In this document: in pieces, positions 11,581 to 20,478 of the stretch
Layout: each line of letters opens with the position of its first letter
Numbering within the stretch: the stretch's first letter is position 1
Origin: Labilithrix sp.
GTDB taxonomy: Bacteria; Myxococcota; Polyangia; Polyangiales; Polyangiaceae
Direction: 5' to 3'
Length of the DNA: 64,000 nucleotides
Assembly: GCA_028287035.1 (NCBI GenBank)
Contig: JAQBQL010000001.1
Coordinates: forward strand, 7,485 to 71,484
Made by a program: the position numbers and the translations under genes
Notes under the pieces: generated by a model
What the model saw: only the letters and a program-made list of their open reading frames with translations
Told to the model about the DNA's origin: nothing
Database searches by the model: none

Positions 11581-12926
11581 CAGTAGGTCATCCCGAGCTG
11601 GTTGATCAAGGCGACCTCCGAGACGACGGTGCGGACGCGGGCGAAGCTCGTGCAGCTCGCCGCGGGCGCCGCCTCGACGCAGTAGCGCGTGATGTACGGC
11701 GCGGGAGCGACCACCAGGTTCTGCCGGCGCTCGGAGAGCGAGGTCCGCGTCGCGATGCGGAACCGCACCGAGCGCACGCGCTGCGGGCCGGGGCTGCCGG
11801 GCGTCGTGGTGGAGGCGGTCTGCGTGTACTTCTCGATGTTGCCGGTGCCGCCGCCGCCTTCAGAGTCCATCTCGTAGATCTGGAGGAGGTTGGCGGCGTC
11901 CGCGACGGTGATCCCGAACTTCAGGTCGGTCGCGTACTCGGCCACGACCTGGCGCATCGCGAGGACGGGCTGCGGCGGGTCGGCGGCGTCGAGGAAGTCG
12001 CGGTACAGGTTGAACTTGTTGCCCGCGACCTCGGTGCCCGAGGCGGGCGCGAGCGTCGCGTCGGTGTTCGGTCCGATGAACCAGCGAACCCGCTGCACGG
12101 GGTTGATGGTGACCGGCTCGCTGTCCTTCGCTCCGCACGTGCCGTGGCCGCCATCGACGAGCGCGGTGCCGCCCGTGCTGTCCGGCGCCAGGGTGATCGT
12201 GGCCTTGCCGGCGCTGTAGGCGAGCGAGGCGACCACCGCATAGTGCTGGCACCCGCGCGCATCGACCACGCGGACCGCGAACGCGCGGCCCGCGACCGGC
12301 TGGAACGCGGCCTGGAGGCTCGCGAGAGGGTCGGCGGTGTTGAGCAGGCGGCGGACGGCGGCGTCGGCGGCGCTGTTCAGCTCGACGGTCTGGCCGCCGG
12401 CGCCGGCGGTGAAGAAGGTGCCCTGGTACGAGTCGTCCGTCGTGAAGTTGCCGCCGATGATGATCGAATCCGGGTTGAGCCCGTTGTTCGTCGAGAGGTT
12501 GTTCGGTCCCGCACTGCCAGCTTCGGGGCCGATCGGGTAGTTGCCCGACCCGCCGACGGTGATCTGGACGCCCTGCAGGTCCTGCAGCGAGGTGTAGCGC
12601 GCGCCGCTCGGCGAGCTCGAGGGGTCGACCACGGCGATCTTGTGGGAGAGCGGCACGCCGGTCTGCCCGTCACGCGCGAGCTTGATGTTGCCGGTCGACA
12701 TGTACGCGGCGCGCGCGAGGTCCTGACGGAGCCGCTCGGACGCGGTGCGGATGCTCGACTCGGTCGACGCCATGCGCGCCGCCTCGAAGAACGTCGTCGT
12801 CGCGGCGCGGGCGAGGCCGACCACCGCGATGGTCACGATGAGGCCGGCGACGAGCGAGACCATCAGCTCGACGAGCGTGAAGCCGCGGGCGCGCCTCTGC
12901 CTCTTCTTCATGCGCGGCTCATTCAC
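11580..12926 (-). CDS. pilW: PilW-like minor pilin
   Basis: A 448-residue protein with a class III prepilin signal: basic leader ending RRARG, cleavage before FTLVELM, with Glu at +5. A long hydrophobic helix follows (VSLVAGLIVTIAVVGLARAA), then a large C-terminal domain of over 400 residues. SIRTASERLRQDLARAAYM right after the helix is typical of PilW-family pseudopilins. Two starts are possible: GTG at 12926 (preceded by GGAGA, overlapping pilV by 8 bases) or ATG at 12911; the leader works with either. The position between the pilV- and pilX-like genes supports the assignment. It is expected to be a low-abundance pilin near the pilus tip. Confidence 0.85.
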   Translation of the reverse strand: MNEPRMKKRQRRARGFTLVELMVSLVAGLIVTIAVVGLARAATTTFFEAARMASTESSIRTASERLRQDLARAAYMSTGNIKLARDGQTGVPLSHKIAVVDPSSSPSGARYTSLQDLQGVQITVGGSGNYPIGPEAGSAGPNNLSTNNGLNPDSIIIGGNFTTDDSYQGTFFTAGAGGQTVELNSAADAAVRRLLNTADPLASLQAAFQPVAGRAFAVRVVDARGCQHYAVVASLAYSAGKATITLAPDSTGGTALVDGGHGTCGAKDSEPVTINPVQRVRWFIGPNTDATLAPASGTEVAGNKFNLYRDFLDAADPPQPVLAMRQVVAEYATDLKFGITVADAANLLQIYEMDSEGGGGTGNIEKYTQTASTTTPGSPGPQRVRSVRFRIATRTSLSERRQNLVVAPAPYITRYCVEAAPAASCTSFARVRTVVSEVALINQLGMTY

Positions 12927-13542
12927 GGAACGAGTTCTCCCGGATCATCGTGGTGGCGTAGACGAAGTGGTACCGCTCGGCCGCGTCGGTCGCGTCGGGG
13001 GTGGCGGACGCACAGTTGCCGATCGGGTTGAGCTCGAACCGGGACCAGAACACGCGCACCTCGGCGCGCATCAGCGCCGACGGGTTGTAGGGAGCGGCCG
13101 CGCCGATGTCGGCGATCCACTTGAGCCGGTACTGCGTGCAGTACGTGGCGTCGCCAGCGCCGGCGACGAGGTCCCTGCCGAACGTGTCGAACGACCCGGA
13201 CATGCCCTGGGGGAGCGCGCTCGTCGGCGGGTTGCAGAAGGCGGCGCTGCAGGTGCCGACCGTCTTCAGCCACTGCGTGAGGTTGATGTTGTTGCTGTTC
13301 GTGAACGTGGCGTTCGGCTCCGTCCACTGCGTCGCGTCGCGCTGGAGGCGCGAGCACCACTCGTTCGCGATGTTCGTGCCCATGTCGAACCGGCGCGCGT
13401 CCTCGGAGCCCTGGAGCGTCACGCGCTGCATGCTGATGACGCCGGCCCCGCCGATGGCGAGCAGCGTCATCGCCGACATGACCTCGACGGCGGTGTAGCC
13501 GCGGCGCGATGAGCGACGTGAGCGACGGAGCGAGGTCTTCAT
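12919..13542 (-). CDS. pilV: PilV-like minor pilin
   Basis: A 207-residue prepilin-like protein. The leader (RRSRRSSRRG) is cut before YTAVEVM, giving Glu at +5. The hydrophobic helix SAMTLLAIGGAGVISMQ is followed by TLQGSEDARRFDMGTNIANEWCSRLQRD, which resembles the helix continuation of PilV/type IV pilus modification proteins. Several Cys residues (Cys-Ser, SAAFC, TYCTQY) may form disulfides. Its ATG overlaps the TGA of the FimU-like gene (ATGA), and its 3' end overlaps the pilW start, so it lies in a tightly coupled operon. Small differences from canonical PilV leave room for another minor-pilin type, but the gene order favours PilV. Confidence 0.8.
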   Translation of the reverse strand: MKTSLRRSRRSSRRGYTAVEVMSAMTLLAIGGAGVISMQRVTLQGSEDARRFDMGTNIANEWCSRLQRDATQWTEPNATFTNSNNINLTQWLKTVGTCSAAFCNPPTSALPQGMSGSFDTFGRDLVAGAGDATYCTQYRLKWIADIGAAAPYNPSALMRAEVRVFWSRFELNPIGNCASATPDATDAAERYHFVYATTMIRENSFRE

Positions 13543-14261
13543 TCGGACTTGATCCGGGGGGCGGCGGTGCCGGCAACGAGCACGCGGCGGCGGAGGCCGG
13601 CCTGGAGACCGCCCCGGTTACGCGTCACGCGCACTTCCATGAACCTGTTGAAGGGCAGGACCTGCGCCTGCATGTTCGTGATCGCTGCGGCGACGTTCGC
13701 GCCGGTGCCCACGTACGTCGCCCCGTTCGGGCTCACGCACATGACGACCGCCTGCTGCGGAGCGTCGTCGACGAAGAGCTGCGTGCGGATGTCGGCGTTC
13801 GTGTTGACGCCCGCGCTGTCGAGGTCGAAGCCGTCGATGATCGAGGCCGTGGCGCTCACGTTCCCCGGCACGAACGACGCGGCGTCGGTCCACTCGTTCG
13901 GGCGCTTGCACGAGCTGACCGGGTTCGGGCCCGCGCTCGCCGCCGGGGTGCCGTCGAGCGCCTCGAACAGCTGGAACTTGCCGCGGACCCCGCTGGGCGC
14001 CGCGACGAACAGGTGCGCGGCGCCCCGACCGGCAGCGCGTGCGCGGCCGCGGGCGATGAGCTGCTCGATCCGGCGGGCGTAGTCGAAGGCGAGGCGGTCG
14101 TCGCGGGCCGTGCTCATCGAGGGGACCGCGAGCACCGCGAGGATGCTGATGAGCACCACGACGACCATCAGCTCGACGAGCGTGAAGCCGCGCGCCGCCC
14201 GACGTCGCGCGGCGCGCCGGAGGGATCGCGAGAGGGCCGAGCGGCTCGGGAGAGATTGCAC
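13539..14261 (-). CDS. fimU: FimU/GspH-type minor pilin (first gene of pilin-pilY1 operon)
   Basis: A prepilin-like protein with a perfect class III signal: RRAARG, cleavage before FTLVELM with Glu at +5, then VVVVLISILAVLAVPSM. DDRLAFDYARRIEQLIARGRARA after the helix and the C-terminal MEVRVTRNRGGLQAG are in the style of GspH/FimT pseudopilins. I chose the GTG at 14261 (240 residues, 25-residue leader) because AAGGA lies 6 bases upstream. A longer form from the GTG at 14315 would have a 43-residue leader. It is the first gene of the unit and its stop overlaps the pilV start by 4 bases. The approximately 195 bases upstream hold the operon promoter, but I see no convincing sigma-54 or sigma-70 site there. 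Confidence 0.82.
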   Translation of the reverse strand: MQSLPSRSALSRSLRRAARRRAARGFTLVELMVVVVLISILAVLAVPSMSTARDDRLAFDYARRIEQLIARGRARAAGRGAAHLFVAAPSGVRGKFQLFEALDGTPAASAGPNPVSSCKRPNEWTDAASFVPGNVSATASIIDGFDLDSAGVNTNADIRTQLFVDDAPQQAVVMCVSPNGATYVGTGANVAAAITNMQAQVLPFNRFMEVRVTRNRGGLQAGLRRRVLVAGTAAPRIKSE

Positions 14262-14439
14262 CGCGATCCTTCGAGCAAGGGGCGTGCCCCTCCGAAAGCC
14301 GCGCTTCACCCTCACGATTTGCCGTCCGACGCGAGGTGGGCGCCCTTGCGCGACGGAACGCTTTGCGCGGCTACGAAAAAAGGTGTGAGAGCTGCGGGTG
14401 TCGCACTTATGCCACTTCTCTCACCTTCGCGTTCACCCT

Positions 14440-14452
14440 GGAGTAATACTCC
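14440..14452. promoter_or_regulatory. perfect inverted repeat overlapping the likely ribosome binding site
   Basis: GGAGT-AAT-ACTCC is a perfect 5-bp dyad with a 3-base spacer. It ends 4 bases before the ATG of the lipoprotein gene at 14457, and its left arm GGAG is the only Shine-Dalgarno-like sequence upstream of that gene. It could be an operator or a small hairpin masking the ribosome binding site. A site this short can also occur by chance. Confidence 0.3.
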
Positions 14453-14456
14453 GCGC

Positions 14457-15650
14457 ATGTCGAACCGAACCGACCGAACCGCTCACGTCGTCCGTCGCGC
14501 GCTGCTCGGCGCTCTCCTCGTGACGGCGTCGGCGTGCTCGAAGGACGACAAGCCCGGTGGTGGCGGCGGCGAGCCTCCTCCTCCTCCGCCTCCCCCCGCG
14601 TCGTCGGCGGCGAAGGCCGGAGCGTGCGCGACCGGCGGCGGCGAGCTCACCGACGTCGTGTCCGCGCCGCTGCTGCCGAAGAAGGTGGCGAGCTACTGCG
14701 TCGACCCGCAGGGCGAGGTGAAGACGTACGGCGATCGCGGCAAGCTCTCGATGGACGAGGTTTGCACGACCGCGTTCGACGGCGAGTGCGAGGTGTACAA
14801 GCGTTTCGGCCTGAAGCGCGTCGTGTCCCTCCACTACGTGGACGGCAGCGGCACGGGCGGAAGCGTCGAGGTGAACCTCTCGCAGTTCGCCGACGTGGCC
14901 GGCGCGTACGGCATGTTCACGATGCGCGTCGTGGCCGGGGATCCCGCGGAGCCTTCGACGCCCAAGCCCTTCGCGGCGGGCGGCGCGGGCGCCATCGGAA
15001 CGGGCCGCGCGTACGTGTGGCGCGGCAGCCACCTCGTCGAGCTCCAGTACGTGAACGAGCAGGAGTCGCCCGACCAGCTCGCGAAGTCGAGCGACGCCAT
15101 CCTCCGTGCGGTCGGCACCGAGATCGGCAGCAAGCTCCCGGGTGACGTTGCGCTTCCGCCCTCGGCGCGCGCGCTGCCGGAGGCGAACCGCCTCCCGAAC
15201 GGCATCGTCTACCAGCCCAAGGACGTGATGGGCTTCACGGGCGTCGGCCCCGCCGCGATCGGCTACTACAAGGAGGGCGACCGGCGCTGGCGCACGATCG
15301 CGATCTTCAAGGACGACGCCGACCAGGCGAAGGATGCCTTCAAGACGCTGAAGGCGAAGCCCGGCACGTTGCCGCTCGCCGGCTACGGCGACGAGGCGGC
15401 GCACGTCGTCATCGCGCCGACCGGCGGCGGCCCGAAGACCGAGATGGTGGCGGCCCGGAGGGGCAGCCAGATCTGGGCGATCAGCGACGAGGAGTACGCG
15501 ATCCGTGGCGAGGCCAAGGAGAAGGCGCGCTTCACGAAGGACGAAGCGACGGCGAAGCTGAAGGCGGCTCTTGCAGCCCCGGGAGCGCCAGGGGCTCAGG
15601 GCTCGGCGGCGCCGTCGGCGAGCGCGGCTTCCTCGGCGACGAAGAAGTAG
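14457..15650 (+). CDS. lipoprotein resembling DUF6599-type proteins
   Basis: A 397-residue predicted lipoprotein, lipobox TASAC (Cys27), then an Asp/Lys/Gly/Pro-rich linker with a run of eight prolines. The folded region has KRVVSLHYVDGSGTGGSVEV, SQFADVAGAYGMFTM and GRAYVWRGSHLVELQY. This is the pattern of proteins that I recall under DUF6599 (strand, then a 'sp.dAyG.y' motif); the link is from memory. A second half repeats a similar layout (IGYYKEGDRRWRTIAIF, DADQAKDAFKTL). Function is unknown; the position is periplasmic or outer membrane. The C-terminal tail is Ala/Pro/Ser-rich and shares its last 119 bases with the convergent RNase HII-like gene. The ATG at 14457 gives a clean lipoprotein signal; the frame upstream is antisense to the FimU-like gene. 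Confidence 0.72.
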   Translation: MSNRTDRTAHVVRRALLGALLVTASACSKDDKPGGGGGEPPPPPPPPASSAAKAGACATGGGELTDVVSAPLLPKKVASYCVDPQGEVKTYGDRGKLSMDEVCTTAFDGECEVYKRFGLKRVVSLHYVDGSGTGGSVEVNLSQFADVAGAYGMFTMRVVAGDPAEPSTPKPFAAGGAGAIGTGRAYVWRGSHLVELQYVNEQESPDQLAKSSDAILRAVGTEIGSKLPGDVALPPSARALPEANRLPNGIVYQPKDVMGFTGVGPAAIGYYKEGDRRWRTIAIFKDDADQAKDAFKTLKAKPGTLPLAGYGDEAAHVVIAPTGGGPKTEMVAARRGSQIWAISDEEYAIRGEAKEKARFTKDEATAKLKAALAAPGAPGAQGSAAPSASAASSATKK

Positions 15651-16677
15651 ACACGGGCCGGGCGTCCTCGCCGAGCGCGAGCCGCCCCTGCATGTCCCCG
15701 AGCGCGAGGCGCTCGAAGCACGCCGCATCGACCCTGCGCTCCTTGCGGACGAGGGTGGTGGCCGCGATGAACCGCGTCGTGACCGGATCGTGGTAGCCGC
15801 TGGCTTCCGCGAGCTCCTGCGCGGCGCCGTCGTGCACGCGGTGGTAGCGGACGACGCGGCGCATGAGATGGTCGCGCACCCACTTGCCGACGAGCGAGGC
15901 GAGGCCGACGAGGAGGTGGGTGTCGTCGGCGTCGCGCAGGAACGCGAGGCGACCGACGCCCGGCACGACGTACTCGCTGCGCGCCCGCCCCTCGATGATC
16001 GCGGTGTGGGGGCGGCCCGCGAGCGGCCCGAAGCGCTTGCCGTAGAAGTCGAAGCCGCCGACCTTCCCGCAGAGGGCGTACACCTCGTCGCTCGCGTCGT
16101 GCCGGGCGGCGAGGGTGAGACGCTCCATCGCGTGCAGGTCGACGTCGAAGCGCGACTCTCCGCGGGTCACGGCTTCGTTGAGGCGCTTCGTGCAGACGAC
16201 GGCGACGCGCGCGCGGCGGATCCCGAGACCCTTCTTCGCGAGCGCCGCGAGATCCTTCGTGAGGATGGCGACGGCGGCGTCGTCGGTGGCGAAGCGCTCG
16301 TCCTCCTCGCTCCAGCAGAGATCGACGTGGTGGGACGGACACGGGGCCCGCAGGACGTGCTCCGGGTCGATGAGGAGCGCCACGAGGAGCTCGGCGGGGG
16401 TGCGCGCGTCGAAGCCGGCGTGCCGCGCGATGGCCCGCGCCCACGCCTCGCCGAGCGCGCCGTCATCGAACGCGAGGAGCTTCTTCGAGTCGCCGATGCG
16501 CCGTGCGATGGCGCCGCGGGGCCGCGACGTGGCGAGCTTCGCGCCGCCGCCCGCGCCGGTGAGGTCCTCGCCGAGCACGCTGGTGACGACGAGCGGACCG
16601 AGGCGCGGCCCCATCCCGTTCTCGTCGATCCCGACGTAGAAGGGGCGATTCCAGGTGATGGGAGCGGGCTTCGGCAA
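15532..16677 (-). CDS. divergent RNase HII-like protein
   Basis: A 381-residue protein with RNase HII-type motifs. YVGIDENGMGPRLGPLVV aligns with the first strand of RNase HII (usual form GVDEaGRGPlaGPVv), giving catalytic candidates Asp18 and Glu19. GDSKKL (61-66) is the family DSKKL motif. LASLVGKWVRDHLM (259-272) matches the ASIlAKVtRD helix; counting back from RD places Asp251 exactly where the fourth catalytic Asp lies in E. coli RNase HII. Asp210 is a plausible third. So the DEDD set seems kept, but the GRG substrate loop reads GMG and there is a long insertion. The last 60 or so residues are Pro/Ser-rich. Canonical RNase HII is about 200 residues. It may be an RNase H-fold nuclease with altered specificity rather than rnhB itself. 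Confidence 0.7.
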   Translation of the reverse strand: MPKPAPITWNRPFYVGIDENGMGPRLGPLVVTSVLGEDLTGAGGGAKLATSRPRGAIARRIGDSKKLLAFDDGALGEAWARAIARHAGFDARTPAELLVALLIDPEHVLRAPCPSHHVDLCWSEEDERFATDDAAVAILTKDLAALAKKGLGIRRARVAVVCTKRLNEAVTRGESRFDVDLHAMERLTLAARHDASDEVYALCGKVGGFDFYGKRFGPLAGRPHTAIIEGRARSEYVVPGVGRLAFLRDADDTHLLVGLASLVGKWVRDHLMRRVVRYHRVHDGAAQELAEASGYHDPVTTRFIAATTLVRKERRVDAACFERLALGDMQGRLALGEDARPVSTSSSPRKPRSPTAPPSPEPLALPGLQEPPSASPSLRPS

Positions 16678-16772
16678 GGAGAGCGCGTCTATCCGGGCGC
16701 TGTCGCCGCAGCAACCATGGGGAGGCCTGTGGAGAAAAGCCGCGGGGCGACGTCGATCGCCGGTCGTCGTGG

Positions 16773-16801
16773 TTGACCAGCGTAGCCCCGATGTTTAAGG
16801 T
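16773..16801 (+). promoter_or_regulatory. possible sigma-70-type promoter of the DksA-like gene
   Basis: TTGACC, a 17-base spacer and TAAGGT lie about 50 bases upstream of the ATG at 16853. The -35 box matches five of six consensus bases; the -10 box is weak (3 of 6). It is the only reasonable promoter-like sequence I see in this 175-base intergenic stretch. Confidence 0.35.
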
Positions 16802-16852
16802 GCTGCGCCCCTGTCGACGGATAAGCTCCGAAGCTCCTTGTGAGCGAGGTCC

Positions 16853-17218
16853 ATGATGAACAAGACTCAGCTGAAGAAGTTCAACACGCTGCTCACCGAG
16901 AAGCGCGACGAGATCGTGAAGAAGGCCAAGCAGACGTTGGAAGAGGACATGGCCCTCGACGCAAACGATCTGCCTGACGAGATGGACCTCGCCTCGAGCG
17001 AGTACCTGCAGTCGTTCACGTTCCGCCTGCGCGGCCGCGAGAAGGTGTTCCTCGACAAGATCGAGAAGGCGCTCCGCAAGATCGAGGACGGGAGCTTCGG
17101 CACCTGCGAGGAGTGCAGCGAGGAGATCTCGGTGAAGCGCCTCGAGGCGCGTCCCGAGACGACGCTCTGCATCCGCTGCAAGGAGGATCAGGAGCGCATG
17201 GAGAAGGACTACACCTGA
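16853..17218 (+). CDS. dksA: DksA/TraR-type C4 zinc-finger regulator
   Basis: A 121-residue DksA-family protein. Residues 5-75 form the coiled-coil (LKKFNTLLTEKRDEIVKKAK and FLDKIEKALRKIEDG). The tip loop carries DEMDLA (42-47), matching the DxxDxA motif that lets DksA act in the RNA polymerase secondary channel. The C4 zinc finger is CEEC (85-88) with CIRC (106-109). DksA works with ppGpp to tune rRNA and amino-acid promoters during starvation. A GAGG lies just upstream of the start; the gene begins with two Met codons and either could be used. It is followed by a cluster of strong hairpins and faces the convergent uvrA gene. It is shorter than E. coli DksA (151) but close to CarD-independent myxobacterial forms. 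Confidence 0.88.
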   Translation: MMNKTQLKKFNTLLTEKRDEIVKKAKQTLEEDMALDANDLPDEMDLASSEYLQSFTFRLRGREKVFLDKIEKALRKIEDGSFGTCEECSEEISVKRLEARPETTLCIRCKEDQERMEKDYT

Positions 17219-17224
17219 CCTGGT

Positions 17225-17313
17225 GGGGGCCGAGGGCCCCCCTCGTCCGCTCCGCGGACGAGCCTCCCCCCCTCCTTGCCTGCGGCGCGGCTCGTGCGCG
17301 CTGCGCGCACGAG
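17225..17313. terminator. three perfect hairpins between dksA-like gene and uvrA
   Basis: Three perfect inverted repeats lie between the convergent stop codons. 17225-17241 has a 7-bp stem GGGGGCC with loop GAG. 17242-17262 has a 9-bp stem CTCGTCCGC with loop TCC. 17291-17313 has a 10-bp stem CTCGTGCGCG with loop CTG. No T-run follows, so they may be bidirectional, Rho-assisted terminators or REP-like elements. The second and third stems share the CTCGT...ACGAG ends. Confidence 0.6.
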
Positions 17314-17344
17314 GCGAGAGGGCGAGCTTCAGGCGCGGGCGCGA

Positions 17345-20320
17345 CTACGGGGTGGTGGTCGCGGCTTCGCGCTTCTTCTTTTTCGAAGCGTTGTCCTTCG
17401 CGCGCGCGAGGACGTCCACGAGGTAGTGGCCGGTGTGCGAGCCCGGCGTCGCCGCGATGTCCTCCGGGGTGCCCTCGGCCACGATCTCGCCTCCCTTGTC
17501 GCCGCCCTCCGGGCCGAGGTCGATGACCCAGTCGGCACACGCGACCACGTCGAGGTTGTGCTCGATGACGATGACGGTGTTCCCCTGGTCGCGAAGCTCG
17601 AGGATCGCGCCGAGCAGCACCTCGATGTCGGTGAAGTGGAGCCCGGTGGTCGGCTCGTCGAGCACGTAGAGGGTCGAGCCCGTCGCCTTGCGGGCGAGCT
17701 CTCGCGCGAGCTTCACGCGCTGCGCCTCGCCGCCCGAGAGCGTCGTCGCCGCCTGGCCGAGCGTCAGGTACCCGAGACCAACGCGCCGGAGCGCATCGAG
17801 CCGATCGCGGATGCGCGGCACCTTGTCGAAGAGCTCGAGCGCCTGCACGACGGTGACGTCGAGAGCGTCGGCGATGGAGAGCCCGCGATACTCGATCTCG
17901 AGCGTCTCGCGGCTGTACCGCTTGCCGCCGCACGTGTCGCACGTGACGAAGACGTCGGGAAGGAAGTGCATCTCGACCCGCAGGACGCCGTCGCCCTGGC
18001 AGGCTTCGCAGCGGCCACCCTTCACGTTGAACGAGAAGCGTCCGGCCTTGTAGCCGCGCGCGCGCGCCTCGGGCAGCGCCGCATAGAGCTCGCGTAGCAG
18101 CGCGAAGACGCCCGTGTACGTGGCCGGATTCGAACGCGGCGTGCGGCCGATCGGTGCCTGGTCGATCGAGATCACCTTGTCGACGTTCTCGAGGCCCTCG
18201 ACGGCATCGCAGTCGCCGATCGGCGCGGTCGCCGAGTACAGCTTCGCGCGCGCCGCGGGCAGGAGCGTGTCGACGACGAGGCTCGATTTCCCGCTGCCCG
18301 ACACGCCGGTGAAGCAGGTGAAGATGCCCGTGGGCACGCTGACCGTGACGTTCTTCAGGTTGTGCGCGCGCGCGCCGACGACCCGCACCGCCGCCTTCGT
18401 CCGGGCTTTCCGCGTCTTCGGCACGGGCAGCGCCTTCGCGCCCGAGAGCCAGGGCCCGGTGATCGATGCCGGGTTCTTCATGAGCTCGGCGGGCGTCCCC
18501 TCCGCGACGATCCGGCCGCCGTGGACGCCGGCTCCCGGTCCCATGTCGACCACGTGGTCGGCGGCCAGGATGGCCTCGCGATCGTGCTCCACGACGAAGA
18601 CGGTGTTGCCGAGATCCCGCAGCCGAGCCTGCGCCTCGATGAGCCGCGCGTTGTCGCGCGCATGCAGGCCGACCGACGGCTCGTCGAGCACGTAGAGGAC
18701 CCCCACGAGGGCTGCCCCGATCTGCGTGGCGAGGCGGATGCGCTGGCCTTCGCCGCTCGAGAGCGTCTGCGCGCTGCGGTCGATCGAGAGGTAGTCGAGG
18801 CCGACGTCGATGAGGAAGCCGAGGCGTGCCGTCACCGCCCGCAGGAGCGGCTCGGCGACCGCGCGCTCACGCACCGTGAAGTGCGACTGCTCGACCTCGG
18901 TCTCGACCGCCTTCGAGCCGAGCTCCGCGAGGAACACTCGCAGCTTCTCGAGCGGCATGTGCCCGAGCTGCGAGATGTCACGCTCGCCGAGCTTCACCGC
19001 GAGCGCCTCCGGCCTCAGGCGGCGGCCCTTGCACGCCGAGCACGTGCGCGTGACCAGGAACCGCCCGAGCTCCTCCTCGCCGATCGCGCCCTCGTCCTCG
19101 TCGGGATCGTCGCTGTCGGCGGGCGCGCTGCCGTCGTCGGCGAGGCGCGCCTCGAGGCGCGGGATGATGCCGGCGTACGCCTTCTTCGCGCCGCTCTTCT
19201 TCGCGGGCGTCTTCCTGGCGGGCGTCTTCTTCGCGGGCTCGCCGGCCGCACCGGTCTCGGCCGGCGAGGCGGCGTCTCCGACGAGGATGCGCTGCCTGGC
19301 GGCCTCGGGGAGCTTCGACCACGGAGCGTCGGGATCCACCGCCAGCGTCTCGACCGCCCGCGCCACCTCGGCCGCGAGCGCCACCGACCCGCGGCGACCC
19401 CACGCCAGGACCACGCCCTCGCGGAGCGATCGCTTCGGATCGCCGATGACGCGCTCCGGGTCGACGACCGTGCGCGCGCCGAGGCCGTTGCATGCCGGGC
19501 AGGCGCCGTGTGGCCCGTTGAACGAGAACATGCGCGGCTCGATGGGGGGCAGCGAGATCCCGCAATCCACGCAGGCGAAGCGTTCCGACATCCAGAACGG
19601 CTCCTCGCCCTCGACCGCGACGAGCAGGCGGCCCTCGCCGACCTTCAGCGCGAGCTCGACGCTGTCGGTCAGGCGACCCTTCACGCCCTCCTTGAGGACG
19701 ATGCGGTCGATGACGACGTCGAGGTCGTGCGGCTTGCCGCGATCGAGCTCGGTGGTGTCGCCGACGTCGACCACCGCGCCGTCCACGCGGACGCGCACGA
19801 AGCCGTCCTCGCGGATCCGCTGCAGCTCGAGCTTCAGCTCGCCCTTGCGGCCCCGCGCGACGGGCGCGAGCACGCTGAAGCGCGAGCCCTCGGGCAGCGC
19901 GAGGATGCGGTCGACGATCTGCTGGACGGTCTGCGCCTCGATGCGCTTCCCGCAGCTCGGGCAGTGCGGGATGCCGACGCGCGCGAAGAGGAGGCGAAGG
20001 TAGTCGGCGATCTCGGTGACGGTGCCGACCGTGGAACGTGGCGACTTCGACAGCGGCCGCTGCTCGATCGCGATCGCCGGAGAGAGCCCGTCGATACGAT
20101 CGACGTCGGGCTTCGCGAGCTGCTCGAGGAACTGCCGCGCGTAGGCGCTGAGCGACTCGACGTAGCGCCGCTGCCCCTCGGCGTAGATGGTGTCGAAGGC
20201 GAGCGACGACTTGCCCGAGCCGCTCGGGCCGGTGAAGACCACCAGCTTGCCGCGCGGCAGCGAGACGCTCACGTCCTGCAGGTTGTGCTGCCGGGCGCCG
20301 ACGACGACCAAGCGATCCAT
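17345..20320 (-). CDS. uvrA: excinuclease ABC subunit A
   Basis: A 991-residue UvrA, the damage-recognition ATPase of nucleotide excision repair, acting with UvrB and UvrC. It has two ABC ATPase modules: Walker [11 protein letters not shown] and [10 protein letters not shown], with signatures [11 protein letters not shown] and [11 protein letters not shown]. Zinc-binding cysteine pairs are CPSCGKR, CVDCGIS with CPACNGLG, and CEACQGDG with CDTCGGKRY. Family anchors include [19 protein letters not shown] near the start. An insertion between about 359 and 411 has a Lys/Thr/Ala/Pro stretch ([18 protein letters not shown]) then an acidic stretch ([10 protein letters not shown]); E. coli UvrA (940 aa) lacks this. 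The C-terminus is KKKK-rich. The start at [14 protein letters not shown] matches the family; a frame to 20350 adds ten unlikely residues. I see no clear LexA box upstream. Confidence 0.97.
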   Translation of the reverse strand: MDRLVVVGARQHNLQDVSVSLPRGKLVVFTGPSGSGKSSLAFDTIYAEGQRRYVESLSAYARQFLEQLAKPDVDRIDGLSPAIAIEQRPLSKSPRSTVGTVTEIADYLRLLFARVGIPHCPSCGKRIEAQTVQQIVDRILALPEGSRFSVLAPVARGRKGELKLELQRIREDGFVRVRVDGAVVDVGDTTELDRGKPHDLDVVIDRIVLKEGVKGRLTDSVELALKVGEGRLLVAVEGEEPFWMSERFACVDCGISLPPIEPRMFSFNGPHGACPACNGLGARTVVDPERVIGDPKRSLREGVVLAWGRRGSVALAAEVARAVETLAVDPDAPWSKLPEAARQRILVGDAASPAETGAAGEPAKKTPARKTPAKKSGAKKAYAGIIPRLEARLADDGSAPADSDDPDEDEGAIGEEELGRFLVTRTCSACKGRRLRPEALAVKLGERDISQLGHMPLEKLRVFLAELGSKAVETEVEQSHFTVRERAVAEPLLRAVTARLGFLIDVGLDYLSIDRSAQTLSSGEGQRIRLATQIGAALVGVLYVLDEPSVGLHARDNARLIEAQARLRDLGNTVFVVEHDREAILAADHVVDMGPGAGVHGGRIVAEGTPAELMKNPASITGPWLSGAKALPVPKTRKARTKAAVRVVGARAHNLKNVTVSVPTGIFTCFTGVSGSGKSSLVVDTLLPAARAKLYSATAPIGDCDAVEGLENVDKVISIDQAPIGRTPRSNPATYTGVFALLRELYAALPEARARGYKAGRFSFNVKGGRCEACQGDGVLRVEMHFLPDVFVTCDTCGGKRYSRETLEIEYRGLSIADALDVTVVQALELFDKVPRIRDRLDALRRVGLGYLTLGQAATTLSGGEAQRVKLARELARKATGSTLYVLDEPTTGLHFTDIEVLLGAILELRDQGNTVIVIEHNLDVVACADWVIDLGPEGGDKGGEIVAEGTPEDIAATPGSHTGHYLVDVLARAKDNASKKKKREAATTTP

Positions 20321-20478
20321 GAGGCGGTAAGTGGTAACACACGAGACCATCGGCCCGTCGCGATCCCGCGGAAAAGCACGGGGGTCCGACCTCTGCCATC
20401 GCGTTCGGATGCGGGACGCTTCCGTAAGTCCCTGCGTGTTCGCGGCGCGTTTGAGCGCTGTGATAGCCTTCTCCGAGC

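Noticed and set aside
14262..14456. Sigma-54 promoter upstream of the pilin operon
   Set aside because: TGGCATAAGTGC on the minus strand has GG-GC spacing 9 instead of 12.
20321..20478. LexA box in front of uvrA
   Set aside because: No CTGT-N8-ACAG-like sequence in the 158-base divergent region.
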